DNA of 64,000 bases, from contig NZ_RCZA01000008.1 in assembly GCF_006438925.1 (NCBI RefSeq), forward strand, positions 187,126-251,125. Reading direction: 5' to 3'. Source of the DNA: Pseudomonas mandelii (GTDB taxonomy: Bacteria > Pseudomonadota > Gammaproteobacteria > Pseudomonadales > Pseudomonadaceae). Made by a program: the position numbers and the translations under genes. Within the stretch, counting starts at the first letter, position 1. Each line of letters starts with the position of its first letter. This document shows, piece after piece, positions 60,439 through 64,000 of the stretch. Under the pieces are notes generated by a model that worked only from the letters and a program-made list of their open reading frames with translations, had not been told where the DNA came from and searched no databases.

Positions 60439-60442
60439 GCTT

Positions 60443-61807
60443 TTAACCGAGCAAGTCGCGCAAGACTTGGGTGAACGCGCGGTTACTTTCTTCTTCACCG
60501 GCATGACGCCCATCACGCACAACCCACTGGCCATTGACCAGCACATCCCGCACCTGGCGATCGCCACCGGCAAACAACCAACGATTGAGAATCCCGTCGC
60601 CGCTGGCTGTCGCCAGGTACGGATCGTTGCCATCCAGCACCAGCCAATCCGCACGTTTACCAACTTCCAGTGCACCAATCGGCTGACCCAGCGCCTGAGC
60701 CCCACCATCCAGCGCCGCGTCGTACAGCGTACGGCCAACCATCGGCTGATCCGCGCCATACAAACGGTTACGGCGTTGGTCGCGCAGACGCTGGCCGTAT
60801 TCCAACCAACGCAATTCCTCTACCACGCTCAATGACACATGGCTGTCGGAACCGATGCCCATGCGGCCGCCCTGAGCGAGGAAATCCACGGCCGGGAATA
60901 TGCCGTCGCCCAGGTTCGCTTCGGTGGTCAGGCACAAGCCGGCGATGGCGCGGCTCTTGGCCATCAGCGTGACTTCTTCCGGGTTGGCGTGGGTTGCGTG
61001 AACCAGGCACCAGCGCTGATCGACTTCGGTGTTCTCGTACAGCCATTGCAGTGGACGACGACCGCTCCAGCTCAAGCAGTCATCGACTTCCTTCTGCTGC
61101 TCGGCGATGTGAATGTGCACCGGACACTGCTGGTCGCTGGCCGCCAGCACTTCGCTGATCTGCTGCGGTGTTACCGCGCGCAACGAGTGGAAACACAAAC
61201 CCAGCGACTGCGCCGGTTGCTGCGCCAGGATCGGCTGCAAGCGCGACTGAAGCTTGAGGTAGTTTTCGGTGCTGTTGATAAAGCGACGCTGGCCTTCGTT
61301 CGGGGCCTGGCCGCCGAAACCGGAATGGCTGTAGAGCACTGGCAGCAGGGTCAGGCCGATCCCGGCGGAACTGGCGGCCTGGCTGATGCGCAGCGCCAGT
61401 TCGGCCGGGTCCGCGTAAGGCTGGCCGTTGGTGTCGTGGTGTACGTAATGAAATTCCGCAACCGAGGTGTAACCGGCCTTGAGCATTTCGATGTACAGCT
61501 GACGGGCGATGACGCCGAGTTGATCCGGGCTGATTTTTCCGACGAGGCGATACATCAAATCGCGCCAGGTCCAGAAACTGTCATTCGGATTACCCGCCAC
61601 TTCCGCCAGCCCGGCCATGGCCCGCTGGAAGGCGTGAGAGTGTAGATTCGGCATTCCCGGCAGCAGCGGACCGCTAAGCCGTTCGGTGCCATCTGCGTTG
61701 GAATCGGCCTGGATATGGGTCAATACGCCATCGGCGCTGACCTCAAGACGTACATTGTTGGCCCATCCACTAGGCAGCAGCGCGCGTTCGGCAAAGAAGG
61801 CGGACAT
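60443..61807 (-). CDS. hutF: N-formimidoyl-L-glutamate deiminase
   Basis: A 454-residue amidohydrolase that deiminates formimidoyl-glutamate to formylglutamate in the five-step histidine degradation pathway used by Pseudomonas. Zinc-site elements include PNLHSHAFQRAMAG, EFHYVHHDTNG, VHIHIAEQQKEVDDC, HATHANPEE and GIGSDSHVS. It is transcribed away from hutC, with a HutC-type operator between the starts, so it is expected to be induced by urocanate. Confidence 0.94.
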   Translation of the reverse strand: MSAFFAERALLPSGWANNVRLEVSADGVLTHIQADSNADGTERLSGPLLPGMPNLHSHAFQRAMAGLAEVAGNPNDSFWTWRDLMYRLVGKISPDQLGVIARQLYIEMLKAGYTSVAEFHYVHHDTNGQPYADPAELALRISQAASSAGIGLTLLPVLYSHSGFGGQAPNEGQRRFINSTENYLKLQSRLQPILAQQPAQSLGLCFHSLRAVTPQQISEVLAASDQQCPVHIHIAEQQKEVDDCLSWSGRRPLQWLYENTEVDQRWCLVHATHANPEEVTLMAKSRAIAGLCLTTEANLGDGIFPAVDFLAQGGRMGIGSDSHVSLSVVEELRWLEYGQRLRDQRRNRLYGADQPMVGRTLYDAALDGGAQALGQPIGALEVGKRADWLVLDGNDPYLATASGDGILNRWLFAGGDRQVRDVLVNGQWVVRDGRHAGEEESNRAFTQVLRDLLG

Positions 61808-61833
61808 GGTTCAGCACCCCATCGTGTGTTATT

Positions 61834-61850
61834 TGTATATACATATACAG
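61834..61850. promoter_or_regulatory. HutC-type operator between hutF and hutC
   Basis: TGTATATACA is a perfect TGTA-N2-TACA dyad, extended to TGTATATACATATACAG by a second overlapping half-site. It lies 27 bases upstream of hutF and about 80 bases before hutC, suited to repressing both. Confidence 0.72.
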
Positions 61851-61914
61851 ACGTTTGCCTGCTCGGTAAACTCCGGCAAGCTAGTAGCCCTCAACAAATG
61901 AACAAGGATTAACC

Positions 61915-62676
61915 GTGCCAACTCCGTCTGCCACATTGCCGCCGAATGCCAATCTGAGCGCCAATCTGGGCGACAGTCCGGCGCCCTTGTACGCCCGCGT
62001 CAAACAGATGATCACCCAGCAAATCGACAGTGGAAACTGGCCGCCGCACTACCGCGTTCCGTCGGAAAGCGAGCTGGTCAACCAGCTGGGTTTCAGCCGC
62101 ATGACCATCAACCGCGCCCTGCGCGAAATGACCGCCGACGGTCTGCTGGTGCGCATGCAGGGTGTCGGCACGTTCGTCGCCGAGCCGAAAAGTCAGTCCG
62201 CGCTGTTTGAAGTCCACAACATCGCCGACGAAATCGCCTCCCGTGGCCATCGCCACACTTGCAAGGTCATCACCCTCGAAGAAGAGGCCGCCGGTTCCGA
62301 GCGCGCACTGGCCCTGGACATGCGTGAAGGCCAGAAAGTCTTTCACTCGCTGATCGTGCATTTCGAAAATGATATCCCGGTGCAAATCGAAGACCGTTTC
62401 GTCAACGCACTGGTGGCGCCGGACTACCTCAAGCAGGACTTCACCGTGCAAACGCCATACGCCTATCTGAACCAGGTCGCGCCGCTGACCGAAGGCGAAC
62501 ACGTGGTCGAGGCGATTCTGGCCGAGGCCAGCGAATGCAAGTTGCTGCAGATTGAAAAGGGCGAGCCGTGCCTGCTGATTCGTCGCCGCACCTGGTCCGG
62601 CCGTCAGCCAGTGACCGCCGCCCGTTTGATCCACCCCGGTTCCCGTCATCGTCTGGAAGGGCGCTTTCATAAATGA
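61915..62676 (+). CDS. hutC: histidine utilization repressor
   Basis: A 253-residue GntR/HutC-family repressor. The winged HTH (YARVKQMITQQIDSGNWPPHYRVPSESELVNQLGFSRMTINRALREMTADGLLVRMQGVGTFVAE) is followed by a UTRA effector domain (SEC...FENDIPVQIEDRFVNALVAPDY) that binds urocanate. The start codon is GTG at 61915 with AAGGA ten bases upstream; an internal ATG would lose the start of the HTH domain. It is co-translated with hutD through an ATGA overlap. Confidence 0.95.
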   Translation: MPTPSATLPPNANLSANLGDSPAPLYARVKQMITQQIDSGNWPPHYRVPSESELVNQLGFSRMTINRALREMTADGLLVRMQGVGTFVAEPKSQSALFEVHNIADEIASRGHRHTCKVITLEEEAAGSERALALDMREGQKVFHSLIVHFENDIPVQIEDRFVNALVAPDYLKQDFTVQTPYAYLNQVAPLTEGEHVVEAILAEASECKLLQIEKGEPCLLIRRRTWSGRQPVTAARLIHPGSRHRLEGRFHK

Positions 62677-63242
62677 GTGAAGTGAAGGTTTTACGAGCAA
62701 AAGATTACCCGCGTATGCCATGGAAAAACGGCGGCGGCAGTACCGAAGAAATCACCCGTGATGCGGGCACCGGTCTTGAGGGTTTCGGCTGGCGCCTGTC
62801 GATTGCCGATATCGGCGAGTCGGGCGGCTTCTCGACATTCGCCGGCTATGAGCGAGTGATCACTGTGCTGCAAGGCGACGGCATGACCTTGCGGGTTGAT
62901 GGTCAGGACACTCGGCCATTGTTACCGCTGGACCCGTTTGCTTTCAGCGGCGAGAGCCAGGTTTCCTGCACATTGCTCGGTGGGCCGATCCGCGACTTCA
63001 ACCTGATTTATGCGCCGCAGCGTTATCGCGCGCGGTTGCAGTGGCTGGACGGCGAGCAGCGGTGTTTCAGCTCGGCAGGCACCGTGCTCGTATTTAGTGT
63101 CACCGACGAGCTTGAAGTGAAGGTCGGTAACAGTGCCTCACAACTGGGTCGCCATGATTGCCTGCAACTCGACGGTAACGTTGACCTGCTGGAAGTCTCC
63201 AGCAATGGCCCGTGCTGTGTGATCGAACTGACTGCACGCTGA
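62673..63242 (+). CDS. hutD: HutD-family protein
   Basis: A 189-residue bicupin protein. MPWKNGGGSTEEITRDAG, FGWRLSIADIGESGGFSTFAGYERVITVLQGDGMTLRVDG and GPIRDFNLIYAPQRYRARLQW are hallmark HutD motifs. In P. fluorescens HutD is thought to modulate hut expression, perhaps by limiting excess activity. It overlaps hutC by 4 bases and is followed by an REP pair before hutU. Confidence 0.94.
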   Translation: MSEVKVLRAKDYPRMPWKNGGGSTEEITRDAGTGLEGFGWRLSIADIGESGGFSTFAGYERVITVLQGDGMTLRVDGQDTRPLLPLDPFAFSGESQVSCTLLGGPIRDFNLIYAPQRYRARLQWLDGEQRCFSSAGTVLVFSVTDELEVKVGNSASQLGRHDCLQLDGNVDLLEVSSNGPCCVIELTAR

Positions 63243-63254
63243 TTCAAAATCCCC

Positions 63255-63356
63255 AAAAGATCGCAGCCTTCGGCAGCTCCTACAGTGATCGTGTTCGCCG
63301 CAAATGTTGCGGTTGGGCATCGAACCTGTAGGAGCTGCCGAAGGCTGCGATCTTTT
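63255..63356. repeat. REP pair, family B (inverted)
   Basis: AAAAGATCGCAGCCTTCGGC plus AGCTCCTACA and its inverse, about 40 bases apart, lie after hutD. Between it and hutU (63357-63713) I see only the HutC-type operator. Confidence 0.9.
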
Positions 63357-63566
63357 TGCTTTTCAACGTTCCCCAACGCGCACCACTTTGTTACCGAATG
63401 CCCCAGCGTGGCACAAAACCCCGATCAAGTAACAGCTGCAACCCTCCTCGCAAAATCCCCCCAAAAAATTTCATCTTTGCCAAAACCCTTGATCCAGGCG
63501 CCTTCCAGCCCTTTCAAAACTTTTATTGAACACTCATCCAGCAAGTTGGCCGCTTGATTGCATATG

Positions 63567-63580
63567 CTTGTATGTACAAG
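63567..63580. promoter_or_regulatory. HutC-type operator upstream of hutU
   Basis: CTTGTATGTACAAG is a palindrome in all but its two central bases, with the TGTA-N2-TACA core seen between hutF and hutC. It lies about 135 bases before the hutU start, so it can repress the main hut operon that continues past the window. Confidence 0.75.
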
Positions 63581-63713
63581 TAAAGACGTATGCGTATGAG
63601 TCGATCGAGACTCCTCGCAACGTCCACTGATTCGCTTGTGTCGCTTTGACGCACACAGGCTGGCTTACCCACCGCCAGGGTTGGTTTGGATTGATCGCTG
63701 AGGAGTCTTTTTC

Positions 63714-64000
63714 GTGACTGACAATACCCAGAAACCTACTAAGTTTCGTGACGTTGAAATTCGTGCCGCTCGCGGTAACAAGCTGACCGCCAAGAGCTGG
63801 CTGACTGAAGCGCCGCTGCGCATGTTGATGAACAACCTCGACCCGGAAGTCGCCGAGAACCCTAAAGAACTGGTGGTTTACGGTGGTATCGGTCGTGCGG
63901 CGCGTAACTGGGAATGCTACGACAAGATCGTCGAAAGCCTGACCAACCTGAACGACGACGAGACCCTGCTGGTGCAATCCGGCAAGCCGGTCGGCGTGTT
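63714..64000 (+). CDS. hutU: urocanate hydratase (5' part, runs off the window)
   Basis: The first 95 codons of urocanase, which converts urocanate to imidazolone propionate using tightly bound NAD. The N-terminus KFRDVEIRAARGNKLTAKSWLTEAPLRMLMNNLDPEVAENPKELVVYGGIGRAARNWECYDKIVESL matches HutU closely. The start codon is GTG at 63714, with GAGGAG about 10 bases upstream. The remaining 450 or so residues lie beyond the window, so completeness cannot be judged. Confidence 0.95.
   Translation, partial: MTDNTQKPTKFRDVEIRAARGNKLTAKSWLTEAPLRMLMNNLDPEVAENPKELVVYGGIGRAARNWECYDKIVESLTNLNDDETLLVQSGKPVGV

Overview
The window comes from the chromosome of a Pseudomonas, most likely of the P. fluorescens group. 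The evidence is the gene content and order (basic amino acid ABC operon, asmA-mutY-yggX-tRNA-Phe, hisB-hisH-DUF2164-hisA-hisF, ctpA-envC-gpmI-rhodanese-grxC-secB-trmL, ntrBC, glnA, thiI, typA, fbp, hut), the two Pseudomonas-type REP families between genes, and protein sequences that read as pseudomonad throughout. Most of it is core housekeeping sequence; accessory sequence is concentrated in about 0-1 kb and 11-18 kb.

Layout. 0-5 kb: a degenerate HTH remnant, an orphan XRE regulator, a tautomerase/DsbA-family pair, two short-chain dehydrogenases (one without the catalytic Tyr), tRNA-Thr, and a long deaminase with an apparently dead second deaminase half. 5-10 kb: a polar amino acid ABC transporter operon with a methyltransferase as its last gene. 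10-11.5 kb: gabP behind a sigma-54 promoter. 11.5-15.4 kb: a perfect 43-bp inverted repeat, two tandem paralogous genes of unknown function, an alpha/beta hydrolase, a DUF1016 PDDEXK nuclease and a small secreted protein. 15.4-17.9 kb: a two-gene cassette (a clavaminate-synthase-like Fe(II)/2-oxoglutarate oxygenase and a TauE/SafE exporter) lying between two exact 50-bp copies of the tRNA-Phe downstream terminator. 18-22 kb: yggX, mutY, asmA and a PanZ-like protein. 22-24 kb: an OFA-type MFS transporter. 24-27 kb: histidine biosynthesis. 27-36 kb: a solute-binding protein, a secreted trypsin-like protease, a cell-envelope operon (envC, ctpA, polysaccharide deacetylase), gpmI, and rhodanese/grxC/secB. 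36-43 kb: trmL and a nitrogen-control block (NrsZ-like sRNA, ntrC, ntrB, two DUF4124 proteins, glnA). 43-47 kb: thiI, typA and a YkgJ-type cysteine-cluster protein. 47-57 kb: glycogen phosphorylase, DUF2339/DUF3999, fbp and DUF924. 57-60 kb: an amino-acid chemoreceptor and two lipoproteins. 60-64 kb: hutF, hutC, hutD and the start of hutU.

How the genes work together. The nitrogen block is the most coherent regulatory unit: NtrBC, GlnA, an NtrC-type dyad upstream of ntrB, and between ntrC and the gene next to trmL a three-unit repeated RNA with a textbook sigma-54 promoter and an upstream NtrC-type dyad. This matches the position and architecture of the nitrogen-regulated sRNA NrsZ of P. aeruginosa. 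The gabP and hut genes extend the nitrogen-scavenging theme. HutC-type operators (TGTA-N2-TACA) sit between hutF and hutC and upstream of hutU. Eleven inverted REP pairs from two sequence families, each next to at least one gene 3' end, punctuate the right two-thirds of the window.

The best candidate for something undescribed is the oxygenase-exporter cassette at tRNA-Phe. The fused double deaminase, the Tyr-less SDR and the tandem paralogues at 11.7-12.6 kb are secondary candidates.
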